DNA of 64,000 nt from an uncultured Acidobacteriota bacterium (GTDB taxonomy: Bacteria > Acidobacteriota > Terriglobia > Terriglobales > Acidobacteriaceae). Shown one piece after another: positions 17,272 through 25,755 of the stretch (position 1 is its first letter; the number at the start of each line of letters is the position of its first letter). The stretch covers positions 62,001-126,000 of the forward strand of contig CAILAC010000017.1 in assembly GCA_903832055.1 (NCBI GenBank). The letters are read 5' to 3'. Made by a program: the position numbers and the translations under genes. A model generated the notes under the pieces. The model saw only the letters and a list, made by a program, of their open reading frames with translations, did not search any database and was not told the DNA's origin.

Positions 17272-18044
17272 GCTCGCCCGACCCACGGTCGCTGCGGCAG
17301 GCGACGCTTCTGGTCCCGACTGTCTTGCTTGCCCTCTGCATGGCAGGGTGCAGGCATCATGCTCCTGACGTTGCTGCCCGAGCACCGGCACCACCACCGA
17401 TTCGTACTGCGCCTTCGCATGGAACACGCACCGCACCCGCACCCCTTGCGCCCAGTGAAGTTACCCCGGACGACGCCCAGTACATTGCCAGTCACCGCCC
17501 CATCTACAGCGAAGAAGGCGTGGCCAGCTGGTACGGACCGCCCTACCACAATCGCCAAGGCGCCAATGGCAAGATATTCGACCAGAACGCCTTGACGGCG
17601 GCTCACCGCACGCTGCCCATGGGTTCGCTGATTGTGGTCACCAATGAACAAACCCGGCAATCGGCAACGATGCGGGTCACTGACCGCGGACCCTTTGTGC
17701 CCGGCCGACTGCTGGATCTGTCCATGGCCTCGGCAAAAGCGACGGGGATTTACCGCGCCGGTCTGGCGACCGTGAGAATTGATGTCTACGAAGCGCCCAA
17801 GCCGATCGAAGAGGGCGGACGCTGGTGCGTGCAGATCGGCGCATTTGAGCACGAGCACAAGGCGGCCAAACTGCGCGACGAACTGGAGCGCAAATACGAC
17901 AACGCCCAAGTCATCGACTTCGCGGGGCCAACCGGATATTGGGTGCGAATTCGCCCGCAGGGTGACAACCGCGAACAGGCAGAACTGATCCAGCGCATGC
18001 TGAAGCCCGCCGAAGGCGACGCCTACCTGGTACGACTCGATTGA
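17268..18044 (+). CDS. rlpA: RlpA-like septal ring lytic transglycosylase (lipoprotein)
   Basis: Cleaves naked glycan strands at the division septum. The 258-residue protein starts at GTG 17268. A lipoprotein signal ends in LCMAGC, so it is probably outer-membrane anchored. A Pro/Ala-rich linker follows. The double-psi beta-barrel has GVASWYGPPYHNRQGANGK, MGSLIVVTN and VTDRGPFVPGRLLDLS. The C-terminal SPOR domain (WCVQIGAFEHEHKAAKL to the end) binds denuded peptidoglycan. It follows the small ORF by a 4-bp overlap. The convergent crcB gene ends 56 bp away. Confidence 0.94.
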   Translation: MSSPDPRSLRQATLLVPTVLLALCMAGCRHHAPDVAARAPAPPPIRTAPSHGTRTAPAPLAPSEVTPDDAQYIASHRPIYSEEGVASWYGPPYHNRQGANGKIFDQNALTAAHRTLPMGSLIVVTNEQTRQSATMRVTDRGPFVPGRLLDLSMASAKATGIYRAGLATVRIDVYEAPKPIEEGGRWCVQIGAFEHEHKAAKLRDELERKYDNAQVIDFAGPTGYWVRIRPQGDNREQAELIQRMLKPAEGDAYLVRLD

Positions 18045-18099
18045 AGTCCACCGCAGCCTAGCCGGTAAATTCCTCGTCGGCCGTCTCTGCAATCGTCGC

Positions 18100-18480
18100 T
18101 TAATTCACCACTCGCTGTGCCGCTCCATGACCGACTGCCACTGCGGCCAGACACAGCACCACCGAGAAGACAACATTTGCCAGGGCCCTGCCCCACGCTC
18201 CTGTACGGAGCAGGTCAAAGGTCTGCAGGCTGAAGGAGGAGAAGGTGGTAAAACCTCCGCAGACACCCACCATCACAAACAGCCGCACATTGTCAGAGGC
18301 CGGAAAGCGCCCAGTCTGCAACGTGAGGGTGCCAAAGTATCCGATGATAAAGCTGCCCACTACATTGATGAAGACGGTGCCATAGGGAAAGCTGGTACTC
18401 AGATGCATTGACCAGCGCGTGATGGCGTAGCGCAGCAGCCCGCCCAGCGCACTGCCCAGTGTGACCCAGAGATAGGACAT
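18100..18480 (-). CDS. crcB: Fluoride channel CrcB/FluC
   Basis: Exports fluoride as a dual-topology dimer. The 126-residue protein has four membrane helices. The family marks are GSALGGLLRYAI, YGTVFINVVGSFIIGYF (with the conserved Asn) and GVCGGFTTFSSFS (with the Phe box and the Na+ site Gly-Gly-x-Thr-Thr). The ATG at 18480 matches the family start; the longer frame runs into the neighbouring gene. I looked for a fluoride riboswitch in the upstream 40 bp and saw none. Confidence 0.94.
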   Translation of the reverse strand: MSYLWVTLGSALGGLLRYAITRWSMHLSTSFPYGTVFINVVGSFIIGYFGTLTLQTGRFPASDNVRLFVMVGVCGGFTTFSSFSLQTFDLLRTGAWGRALANVVFSVVLCLAAVAVGHGAAQRVVN

Positions 18481-18520
18481 CGTCTGCCTCGTTGAGGATG
18501 AGAGTGAAGGTGGATACAGC

Positions 18521-20188
18521 CTAGTCCGGTGGCGGATAGTAGGGCAGCTTGTCGTTCTTTTCATTGGCGCGGCGGATGGTCACATCATCAATGAGCAGTG
18601 CGGGGGCCAGAATGGTTTCAGGCACCGCGCCGTCGTAGTTGGCAATGTAGGGTTCCTTGCCCGCAGCGATAACGCCGGAGCGCAACGTGCGCTGATCAAG
18701 ATCGTCGAGCGTCGCACCACGCACCAGTTCACGCTTGCCGTCGTCACTCACGCGGTAGAGCAGGCGCGGCGTCAGTTCTGGACCAAGCGTCTCAATAAAA
18801 TAGACGCTCTTGAGTCCGCGATCCTTGGCAAGAGCAAGCAATTTCTGATTCAAATCAGCATCAGAGAGCCCCCCGTGAGGCTTCACGTTGAGCACGCTGA
18901 TGGCAGGGCGCGCCGGACCCGTGAGCGCGGCACGGCCGTGTCCATTGGATTTCGGGAAGTCTCGCACCGGCTCGCGGCCGATGAGGTAGTTCTCCAGGCG
19001 ACCATCCGTGATGAGCTTCACCGACTGTGCGGGAACTCCCTCGTCGTCAATTTTGTAGGCGCCTACCAAAGTCTTGCCATTGAAAGTGCGCAGACTGGGG
19101 TCGTCGACGACATCGAGAAACTCCGGCAGTACGCGCGCGTGGAAGCTGGAGGCGAAAGCGCCCTTGGTGCGCGCTTCAGTGCCCAGTTCTGGCCGAACCG
19201 CCGTCACGGCAGAGGCAACCAGTTCATGGACGGCGTCTGATGCGGCATCCGCAGAGAGCAAAACGGGGCCGTGATATTCCTCTTCAACGAGCGGAGCCTT
19301 GCGAAGGTCGGAAAGCGATGCGATCAGGCTGACTGCATGCTTGTTGAAAGTCTCGGGGGAATCCAGATCAGTGAGTGAAACGCCGTTCGATCCGTAGGAG
19401 CGGTCCAGGTGCATGCCGTCCGCAGCCTGGGTTCCGGCAGCAAAGGATTCCTGATAGGAAGTCGTTCCCTTGCGCACGATGGCTCCTTCGCTGCTCACCA
19501 GGTACGTGTTGACCGCGCGGGCATGGAAGATGGCCGCTGCGTACTGCACATCGCGCTGCGTGGCCTGGAGCGCGGGGTCGTTGCTGTAGAGTCCACTGGC
19601 AACGGCAACGCGCTTGACCCAGACTGGGCTGTCAATCTGCAAATGGACTGGTTCTTCGAGCGAAACCACGGGAGATTCGCGCGAAAAATCATCGGCCTGC
19701 GGAGGCGTCTGCACCTGTTTGAGCTGCGCCTGCTTGTGAGCGTATGCCGAGAGCGCAGCCTTGTATGCCTGATCCGTGGCCTGCCACAATCCTGCGCGGA
19801 GGGCGAGAGGATCGTTGTCGAGCGCCGCCAGTTGTACCGAACCATCGCCGCGCGAGGTGGAGCTATCGACTTTGTAGTCACCGACACGGACGGTTACGCG
19901 AGCCACACGCTGGTGGCGATGATCATCACTGACGACCGCGCCAAAGTCTGCCTTGGTCTGATAATCGTCAATGTCTTCGAGACGGTATTGAAGAAAGAAG
20001 GGCTTCTCAAAGCCCTTGAGCTGCAACTGTTCGCGGCTGCGATCAAGCTCGGTGAGCATGGCCTTGAGGATGGGGTCCTTTTCAGCATCGGCGCGGGTCT
20101 GTTGAGACACCGCCAGCATCGGCATCGTCAGGGCCAGAGCGGCGAGAGAAGCGGCAAGTCGATTCCGAGTCAAGATCTTCGTCATCAA
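18521..20188 (-). CDS. Exported TldD/PmbA-family protein, degenerate (TldE-like) subunit
   Basis: A 555-residue TldD/PmbA-type protein with an N-terminal signal (LAASLAALALTMPMLAVSQQ). Its N- and C-terminal layout matches the neighbouring gene, including NGHGRAALTGPARP and VRGATLDDLDQRTL. The HEXXXH metal motif is missing: the aligned place reads AVHELVASAV. The C-terminal family cysteine (CG in the partner) is also missing, replaced by ANYDGAVPE. This is the pattern of TldE/PmbA beside catalytic TldD. The start overlaps the partner's stop by 4 bp (ATGA), so the two are made together. Confidence 0.86.
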   Translation of the reverse strand: MMTKILTRNRLAASLAALALTMPMLAVSQQTRADAEKDPILKAMLTELDRSREQLQLKGFEKPFFLQYRLEDIDDYQTKADFGAVVSDDHRHQRVARVTVRVGDYKVDSSTSRGDGSVQLAALDNDPLALRAGLWQATDQAYKAALSAYAHKQAQLKQVQTPPQADDFSRESPVVSLEEPVHLQIDSPVWVKRVAVASGLYSNDPALQATQRDVQYAAAIFHARAVNTYLVSSEGAIVRKGTTSYQESFAAGTQAADGMHLDRSYGSNGVSLTDLDSPETFNKHAVSLIASLSDLRKAPLVEEEYHGPVLLSADAASDAVHELVASAVTAVRPELGTEARTKGAFASSFHARVLPEFLDVVDDPSLRTFNGKTLVGAYKIDDEGVPAQSVKLITDGRLENYLIGREPVRDFPKSNGHGRAALTGPARPAISVLNVKPHGGLSDADLNQKLLALAKDRGLKSVYFIETLGPELTPRLLYRVSDDGKRELVRGATLDDLDQRTLRSGVIAAGKEPYIANYDGAVPETILAPALLIDDVTIRRANEKNDKLPYYPPPD

Positions 20189-22026
20189 TTTCCCTTTCCA
20201 GTGGCTGAGGTTGCGTCAGCGACGGTGGCTGTTGCGCTTGGATTGGGCAAAATCGGCACCCGTTCTGTACCCTGCGGCTGGCGCTGCGTTTCCATCTCGG
20301 TCAGCAGCATGGCGGGGGCGACGGCTGAGACGGGAATCGAACCTGACTCAGCACCGCACTCACCGTTGAAAACTTCGCTCTTGTCGCCGGTGGCCAGAAT
20401 GCGCTTCATTGCGGCCAGCGGCGTGCCGACGATGCTGACACCTCGCACAAGTTCGTCCGGACGGCCATCGACATAGACACGGTAAACGACCAGCGGAATC
20501 ACCTGGAAAGCCTGGGGAGAACTGCGCGTGGTTACGGCAAATCCCGAGGAAATATCTTCAAAGTAGAGGCCATAGGGCTTGCCCTGCTTCTTTGCTTCCT
20601 CGACAAGCATCTTGCGCAGGTCCGGCTCCGGTACGGCCTTGGTTGATGTGACGATGAGATTGCCCTGGCGGCCGTTGGGAACGCGGCCGGTCTGCCCGCG
20701 GCCGTGGCCATTGGAGTTGGAGAAGCTGGCGATGGGCAGGCGCGACATGAGGAAAGTCTTCAAGACACCATCCTGAATGAGGTCAACCTTCTGCGCCTTC
20801 TGGCCTTCGTCGTCAAAACTGTAGCTACCGCTCAGCCAGGTATCGCCAAATTTGCTGCGTGTTGGGTCGTCGGCCACCGAGAGAAAGCTGGGCAGCACGG
20901 GTTTATTGACTTCCTTGGTAAAGGTCTGGCCCTCTTCGTCGCCGCGCTGGCGCTGGCCCTCAAGACGATGACCAAGGACCTCATGGAAGAAGACGGCAGC
21001 GGCGCGGCCAGAGAGGATAGCGGGGCCGGAGTACGGCTCCGTTACGGGAGCCTTGCGCAGCTCTTCGAGGCTCTTGCCGAGCTCGCGCATGGCGGCTTCG
21101 AGCTGTGGCTGGGCGGGCAGGCCGGCGACTGTTTCGGCCTCAAACGTCTGGGCCCGGAAAAGATCCATGCCATCTTCAGCACGGCTGACGGCAAAGACGA
21201 TGAGCCGGGCCTGGCGGTGGGGAGTGACCAGCCGAGAGCCTTCAGACGAGGCAAAATAATCGGTCTCGCTCTGTGCTGTCAGCATGACGATGTTCTGGTT
21301 GACGTCTGGGTAGTCGCGGAAGATCTTCGAGAGACCCCGGACGCGCTCCTCCCATACACCCTTTTCGACGACGGGCACGGGGGCCGGTGCGCTGACCGAG
21401 ACTTGCGGGGATTCAGTCGAGAAATCACCGGAGGAATCTTCCTCCTTGGCGCGGACTTCCGCTTCTGTCTTCACGCGCAGATAGTTGTCGAGCGCGGAAC
21501 CATATCCGCTGTTCGTGGCGGCCCAAAGCGATCGCGAGAGCGCCTTGCGGTCATCGGTGAGGGGCAATTGAAGAGTGTTTACCGCCGAGGCGCGATGGGT
21601 GCCGTGGGTGTTGTCCAGTTTTGGGGCGCCGACGCGCACCTGCACATCGACGACACGCTGGTGTGTGGATTGAGAATCGACCAGCGCGCCGAATTGGGCG
21701 CGGATCGAGGTGCCCGTGGCGTCGCTGACGGCATAGCTGAGGAAGTAGGGAGGAACCAGCTTGTCATCGGCAGCCTTGTCGGGACCAGCTTTGTCCGCCG
21801 CAGGCTTGCCGAGGGCGCTCATGGCGCGGCCCAGTTCCGAGGTCATCACATCAAGCAGCGGCGGCAGGGCGGGCGATGTTTTTTGCGCGGAGAGCGGTGG
21901 AGCGGTCGCGAGAATGAGAAGTATGACGGCGAAGGCAGCAGCAGTGGAACCGGACTGGATCCGGTTTGAGCGGCTGTCTGAAAGAAGCTTTTGCAAGAGC
22001 GACCGCGCAGTTGTTTTCATGGGCAT
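20185..22026 (-). CDS. Exported TldD-like metalloprotease, catalytic subunit
   Basis: A 613-residue TldD-type zinc peptidase. HEVLGH in AAVFFHEVLGHRLEGQ is the HEXXXH motif, and the C-terminal NGECGAESGSIPVS carries the family Cys. The signal peptide is near residues 20-45 (STAAAFAVILLILATAPPLSAQ). Classic TldD is cytoplasmic, so export is unusual. I start at the ATG at 22026, with a second in-frame ATG at 22020; the longer frame overlaps the neighbouring phosphatase. The 4-bp overlap with the degenerate paralog downstream indicates a TldD/TldE-like heterodimer acting in the periplasm. Substrates are unknown. Confidence 0.86.
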   Translation of the reverse strand: MPMKTTARSLLQKLLSDSRSNRIQSGSTAAAFAVILLILATAPPLSAQKTSPALPPLLDVMTSELGRAMSALGKPAADKAGPDKAADDKLVPPYFLSYAVSDATGTSIRAQFGALVDSQSTHQRVVDVQVRVGAPKLDNTHGTHRASAVNTLQLPLTDDRKALSRSLWAATNSGYGSALDNYLRVKTEAEVRAKEEDSSGDFSTESPQVSVSAPAPVPVVEKGVWEERVRGLSKIFRDYPDVNQNIVMLTAQSETDYFASSEGSRLVTPHRQARLIVFAVSRAEDGMDLFRAQTFEAETVAGLPAQPQLEAAMRELGKSLEELRKAPVTEPYSGPAILSGRAAAVFFHEVLGHRLEGQRQRGDEEGQTFTKEVNKPVLPSFLSVADDPTRSKFGDTWLSGSYSFDDEGQKAQKVDLIQDGVLKTFLMSRLPIASFSNSNGHGRGQTGRVPNGRQGNLIVTSTKAVPEPDLRKMLVEEAKKQGKPYGLYFEDISSGFAVTTRSSPQAFQVIPLVVYRVYVDGRPDELVRGVSIVGTPLAAMKRILATGDKSEVFNGECGAESGSIPVSAVAPAMLLTEMETQRQPQGTERVPILPNPSATATVADATSATGKGN

Positions 22027-22111
22027 GTAGTAGAGAGACGGATGAACGACCATTTCTGTTCGATATTTTCTCAGAAAGCATGAACAAACGCAGAGAAGGC
22101 GGTTAACCCGC

Positions 22112-24199
22112 TTAAGTATGGGCCATCCGGGGCAGCGTAAAGACCGAGGTGGATTCCTGGCCGGTTGCGAGTCGGGTGAGCGTAACGACGGTGATGTCAT
22201 CGTCCTGGCCAAAGGTGACGGCCGCATCTGTAGCTCTGGCTGCGTCGGCCTTATCGGCAAAGAGAGTTTGCAGGCGGTCAAAGCCGTAGAGTTCGCCGGA
22301 TGTGCTGCGGGCCTCGAGCAGGCCGTCTGTGTAGAGCGCGAAGTGATCGCCGACGTGTAACCGGGTCGACGTCTCTTCATATTTGGCATTGGGGACAAGA
22401 CCCAGGGGAAGTGCTCCGGGCAGTGAGAGTTCGCTTTCGTTGATAAAGGGCGCGGGGTGGCCGGCCGAGGCGATGATGAAGCTTCCGTCAGATTTGAGGC
22501 GCATCACGACGGCTGTCACAAATCCCCCTTGCAGGCGGCCATAGAGTCGGCGATTCAGTCCAGACAGAATCTCGGCAGGGCTGTTGGTAATTTCGACCAG
22601 AGTCCGCACGGCACCTACAATGAGCGACACCGCCATCGCAGCGCGCAGCCCCTTGCCGCTGACATCGCCCATGATGATGAGCGTCGAGCCAAACTCCATG
22701 GGAATGATCTGGAAGAAGTCACCGCCCACCTCCTGCGCCGGCCGGTAGGCGCTGGTGAGAGCAAAGCCGGGCAGAGGGGGCATGGTTTCTGGCACCAGCA
22801 CCTGCTGCAGTTCGCGGGCGTTTTTGAACTCCTGCTCAAGCGCGGACTGTCGGCGTGTGTTTTCGAGCAGATAGCGGTACACCGCAAAGATGATCGCAAT
22901 GAGCAGAAACGTTTCCGACAGAGTGACCATGGTGATGGGGTTGCCATTGATTTCGAACAGAGGAGCCGAGATTTTAGCGGCGAGAGTCCAGTGGGTGTAG
23001 CGGCTTCCCTGCTGCGATGCGATCCGCACCACTGAGATCATTTCGGTGGTAAATGAGAAAATCGCGACCAGCCAGCGAGTTGGATCGAGCTTGCGGCGGC
23101 GAAAAACTGCGTAGGCCACCAGCAGCAGGGGCAGCGCTTCAAGGAAGGTGAAAATGCCAGTCAAAATTGCGTCACCCAGCTGAATCTGCGTGATCCATTT
23201 GGTCTGCCAATCCAGCACAGACAGGAGTCCGTCCAACGAAGTGGCCGTAATGTCGATTACTGCGCATATCCGCACCAACCGGTTCAACCAGCGACTATCG
23301 TTCAACTGCAGCAGCCAGACGAGCAGAAACCAGAGCGAAATGTCGGTGATACCAAAGACCGGCTGAGCGAGTCCCAGCGACCAGGAATCGGGGAGGCCGT
23401 TGGGCAGGCCCAATAAGGACAAATTCAAGATCGGGCCAATAGCGAAACCGGCCATCCAGAAGAGTAGCCATTGGCGGCGGTCCCGCAGCCAGGCGAGCAT
23501 GCTCAGCAGAGCAACAAGCCCGTAGAGCGAATCCAGGCCAAAGGTGAATTGACGGCGGCGCAGCCAGTTAAAATCCCACGTATCCTTGGTCGCAGCAATC
23601 GCGGCCGGGCTCCCGACCAGGGGAGCCTCACTTAGGCCACCCAATTCGCCATTATCGAAGGACTGCAGCGGAGCCTTCCAGACGCGCATCGCCAGCACTC
23701 CGTCCCTTACCGGCCCGAGACCGTAGTTTTGCGGAGGCTGGAAGAAATACCAGATCGCGTGGGGTGGAAAATCCCCGCTCTTCGCGACTAACTGTCCATT
23801 CCAGTAGAGTTCATAAGCATCTGCAACCCCGCGGATGAAAATGGCCAGGTCTGGCGATGCACCCAAAGCCGGCCTGATGCTGACATGGCGGCGATACCAC
23901 CCGAAGCCGGTGTAGCTGGCATGCCCCTGAAGGCCCCAGGGCTTATCAACCGAGATCTGCTCCCAATGCGAGTCATCGACCTGCGGCGCTGCCCAGCCTG
24001 AGTCATCCCCCAAATGAAATTGCCACAGTCCATCGAGCGGTGCCGTGCCCTTACCCAGTTCATGAATCACTAATGAAGAGGGAGCACTGACCGGAGTGGG
24101 GTCAGGGGCGGTTGCTCCACGCAACGAGGGGGACACCCAGCCGAAGAAGAAGAGGAGAATACTCAAACTGGAATGAATGCGAAAGCGCTGCGGGAGCAT
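22112..24199 (-). CDS. Membrane sensor protein phosphatase: jelly-roll + 7TM + SpoIIE/PP2C
   Basis: A 695-residue protein from the ATG at 24199; the start is uncertain, as ATGs at 24235 and 24265 are also in frame. A signal segment (SLSILLFFFGWVSPS) is followed by a periplasmic jelly-roll of about 190 residues (GLWQFHLGDDSGWAAPQVDD, YELYWNGQLV). About seven membrane helices follow, then a coiled linker (EFKNARELQQVLVPE) and a PP2C-type SpoIIE domain: GGDFFQI, GDVSGKGLRAAMA, ASAGHPAPF, DDDITVVTL. The layout matches 7TMR-DISM receptors. It probably dephosphorylates an anti-sigma antagonist or similar protein when a ligand binds. No partner gene is next to it. Confidence 0.86.
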   Translation of the reverse strand: MLPQRFRIHSSLSILLFFFGWVSPSLRGATAPDPTPVSAPSSLVIHELGKGTAPLDGLWQFHLGDDSGWAAPQVDDSHWEQISVDKPWGLQGHASYTGFGWYRRHVSIRPALGASPDLAIFIRGVADAYELYWNGQLVAKSGDFPPHAIWYFFQPPQNYGLGPVRDGVLAMRVWKAPLQSFDNGELGGLSEAPLVGSPAAIAATKDTWDFNWLRRRQFTFGLDSLYGLVALLSMLAWLRDRRQWLLFWMAGFAIGPILNLSLLGLPNGLPDSWSLGLAQPVFGITDISLWFLLVWLLQLNDSRWLNRLVRICAVIDITATSLDGLLSVLDWQTKWITQIQLGDAILTGIFTFLEALPLLLVAYAVFRRRKLDPTRWLVAIFSFTTEMISVVRIASQQGSRYTHWTLAAKISAPLFEINGNPITMVTLSETFLLIAIIFAVYRYLLENTRRQSALEQEFKNARELQQVLVPETMPPLPGFALTSAYRPAQEVGGDFFQIIPMEFGSTLIIMGDVSGKGLRAAMAVSLIVGAVRTLVEITNSPAEILSGLNRRLYGRLQGGFVTAVVMRLKSDGSFIIASAGHPAPFINESELSLPGALPLGLVPNAKYEETSTRLHVGDHFALYTDGLLEARSTSGELYGFDRLQTLFADKADAARATDAAVTFGQDDDITVVTLTRLATGQESTSVFTLPRMAHT

Positions 24200-24353
24200 G
24201 TGGAGAGAATACTCTGAGAAAGCGCCGCTGCCCATAGTTTCGTGATGAGTTTCGAGATGTGGCATTGACACCACGACGCTCGATACTTTCGTGCCTGTTC
24301 CTTCATCAATCCCAACGCCAGTCGAAGTCCGGCAGCTGTACACTGAACGGGCC

Positions 24354-24692
24354 ATGAGTTGCCTCTTTTGCAAGATCATCGACGGAAGCATCCCCGCCAA
24401 ACACATCCACGAGGATGAGCATTGTGTGGCGATCGCCGACATTCATCCGCAGTCACCGGTGCATCTGCTGGTGCTGCCGCGCAAGCATCTGAGTTCGCTC
24501 GCCAATGCCACTGCCGGGGACCAGGCATTGCTGGGCCACCTGCTGCTGACGGTGAAGGCGCTCGCGGAACAGTTCCACCTGGTCAACGGCTATCGCACCG
24601 TTATAAATACTGGGGACGAGGGCGGCCAGACGGTGGATCATCTGCATCTGCATTTGCTGGGCGGACGTCACCACGGCTGGCCTCCCGGCTAA
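24354..24692 (+). CDS. HIT-family nucleotide hydrolase/transferase (HINT-like)
   Basis: A 112-residue protein with the N-terminal CLFCKIIDGSIPAKHIHED and the catalytic triad HLHLHLLGGRHHGWPPG, i.e. H-x-H-x-H. HINT-type enzymes hydrolyse AMP-amine or AMP-acyl bonds. Cys3 and Cys6 resemble the N-terminal zinc site seen in some HIT proteins. The ATG at 24354 gives the usual length; the longer frame from 24291 is not supported. It is divergent from the 7TM phosphatase, with which it shares a promoter region of about 150 bp, and ends in a terminator. Confidence 0.94.
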   Translation: MSCLFCKIIDGSIPAKHIHEDEHCVAIADIHPQSPVHLLVLPRKHLSSLANATAGDQALLGHLLLTVKALAEQFHLVNGYRTVINTGDEGGQTVDHLHLHLLGGRHHGWPPG

Positions 24693-24714
24693 ACCTGGTC
24701 CCAGACAAAAACGA

Positions 24715-24743
24715 CGAGGGCGCCCCATGCAGGAGCGCCCTCG
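24715..24743. terminator. Terminator between the HIT gene and the convergent gene
   Basis: Stem CGAGGGCGC / GCGCCCTCG (9 bp) with an 11-nt loop. It lies 23 bp after the HIT stop and 22 bp after the stop of the minus-strand gene, with short T or A runs nearby. It probably serves both genes. Confidence 0.75.
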
Positions 24744-24765
24744 CTGTTTGCCACCGGACGGATGA

Positions 24766-25755
24766 TCAGCCCGGCTGCGGGTAGTAGTCTTCTTCTTCTT
24801 CCATGCCGTAGCGGCGGAGGAGGTTTGGAAGGCTTTGCGAAAAGGCCGAACGCGGCATGACCGTGTCGCAGCCCGCTTCAATCGCTTTCATCTTCAAATC
24901 CCCTTGCAGGTGCGACAGGAAGCCGATGATCGAAACCGACTTCTTCAACTTGGCCTTGAGCTTGGGAATGATGGTCAGCGGCTTGACGGCAGCATTGTTC
25001 AGATCAAAAACCAGGAGTGCCGGCCGATCTGCTTCAGCGCATTCCGTAATCCGCGTCAGGACATCCTTGTCGCCTTTGACAAATTCAACCTTGACACCCA
25101 GTTTCCGGCTCGCTTCCTGAATCTTGGCGAGGAAGAAAAGATCTTCAATGAAGAAGAAGATCTTGGTCGGCGCGTCGGCCGCGATCGTGGGGGTCACTCC
25201 GCGGGGTGACGGCGTGTCGTTGTAATACGCGCCGTGGCCATTGCCCTGGAAGGGAATCGTCGAGGGAGGGCCGTCAGCGACATTGCCGTTGGCTACCCGA
25301 TAGCTGTGATCCATGGGACCGACGAACTGACGCGGACCCTTTTGCTGCTTCCGCTTCTTGCCGCCGCCTGAACCGCCAGATCCGTTCGATCCGTTGATGC
25401 TGTTGCCCGGGGAAGCCTGGAAAGCAGGCTGCTTGGGCTGCGATTTCTTCTTTTTTCTGCCCTGACCCTGCCCCTGTCCCGGAGCACCCTGCTGGGAAGG
25501 GTTGCCTCTCGGCGCCGGTGGCCCCGACAACAATTGAATAGGCTGTTGAGCTTGAACGCCCTGGGGAGCAGCTGAAGCCTGGGGTTGGGGGGGCTGGCTT
25601 TGACCGGTAAGGTTCTGACCGCCCTGTGTTTGCCCTGCCAGGCCTGACTTCGTCTTGCGGCGGCGTCGGCGACGCCGATGCCCCTGAGATTGCCCCGGCA
25701 CACTCGCCTGGGCCTGCCCCGCCTCTGAGGGCGGCTGCGTTGATTCTGTCGTCAT
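24766..25755 (-). CDS. Basic low-complexity tail fused to a receiver-like domain
   Basis: A 329-residue protein. Residues 1-195 are low complexity: Gln/Gly/Ser/Pro rich with basic clusters (HRRRRRRRKTK near 26-36, GRKKKKSQPK, GGKKRKQQK), as in nucleic-acid-binding tails. Residues 197-320 fold like a response-regulator receiver. Acidic Glu204-Asp205 lie in FIEDL, Asp251 in LLVFDLNN is at the phosphorylation position, and Ser281 in GFLSH is the switch residue. The invariant Lys is replaced, with Arg302 in MPRSAF. It ends in an acidic stretch, MEEEEDYY. It may bind RNA or DNA through the tail and be controlled through the pseudo-receiver (inference). No histidine kinase is adjacent. Confidence 0.78.
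   Translation of the reverse strand: MTTESTQPPSEAGQAQASVPGQSQGHRRRRRRRKTKSGLAGQTQGGQNLTGQSQPPQPQASAAPQGVQAQQPIQLLSGPPAPRGNPSQQGAPGQGQGQGRKKKKSQPKQPAFQASPGNSINGSNGSGGSGGGKKRKQQKGPRQFVGPMDHSYRVANGNVADGPPSTIPFQGNGHGAYYNDTPSPRGVTPTIAADAPTKIFFFIEDLFFLAKIQEASRKLGVKVEFVKGDKDVLTRITECAEADRPALLVFDLNNAAVKPLTIIPKLKAKLKKSVSIIGFLSHLQGDLKMKAIEAGCDTVMPRSAFSQSLPNLLRRYGMEEEEDYYPQPG

Noticed and set aside
18481-18520. Possible fluoride riboswitch upstream of crcB
   Set aside because: The 40 bp before crcB lacks the expected conserved elements and is too short for one.
20704-21969. 421-residue plus-strand frame opposite the TldD-like gene
   Set aside because: Shadow of the minus-strand gene, which has the metal motif and signal peptide.
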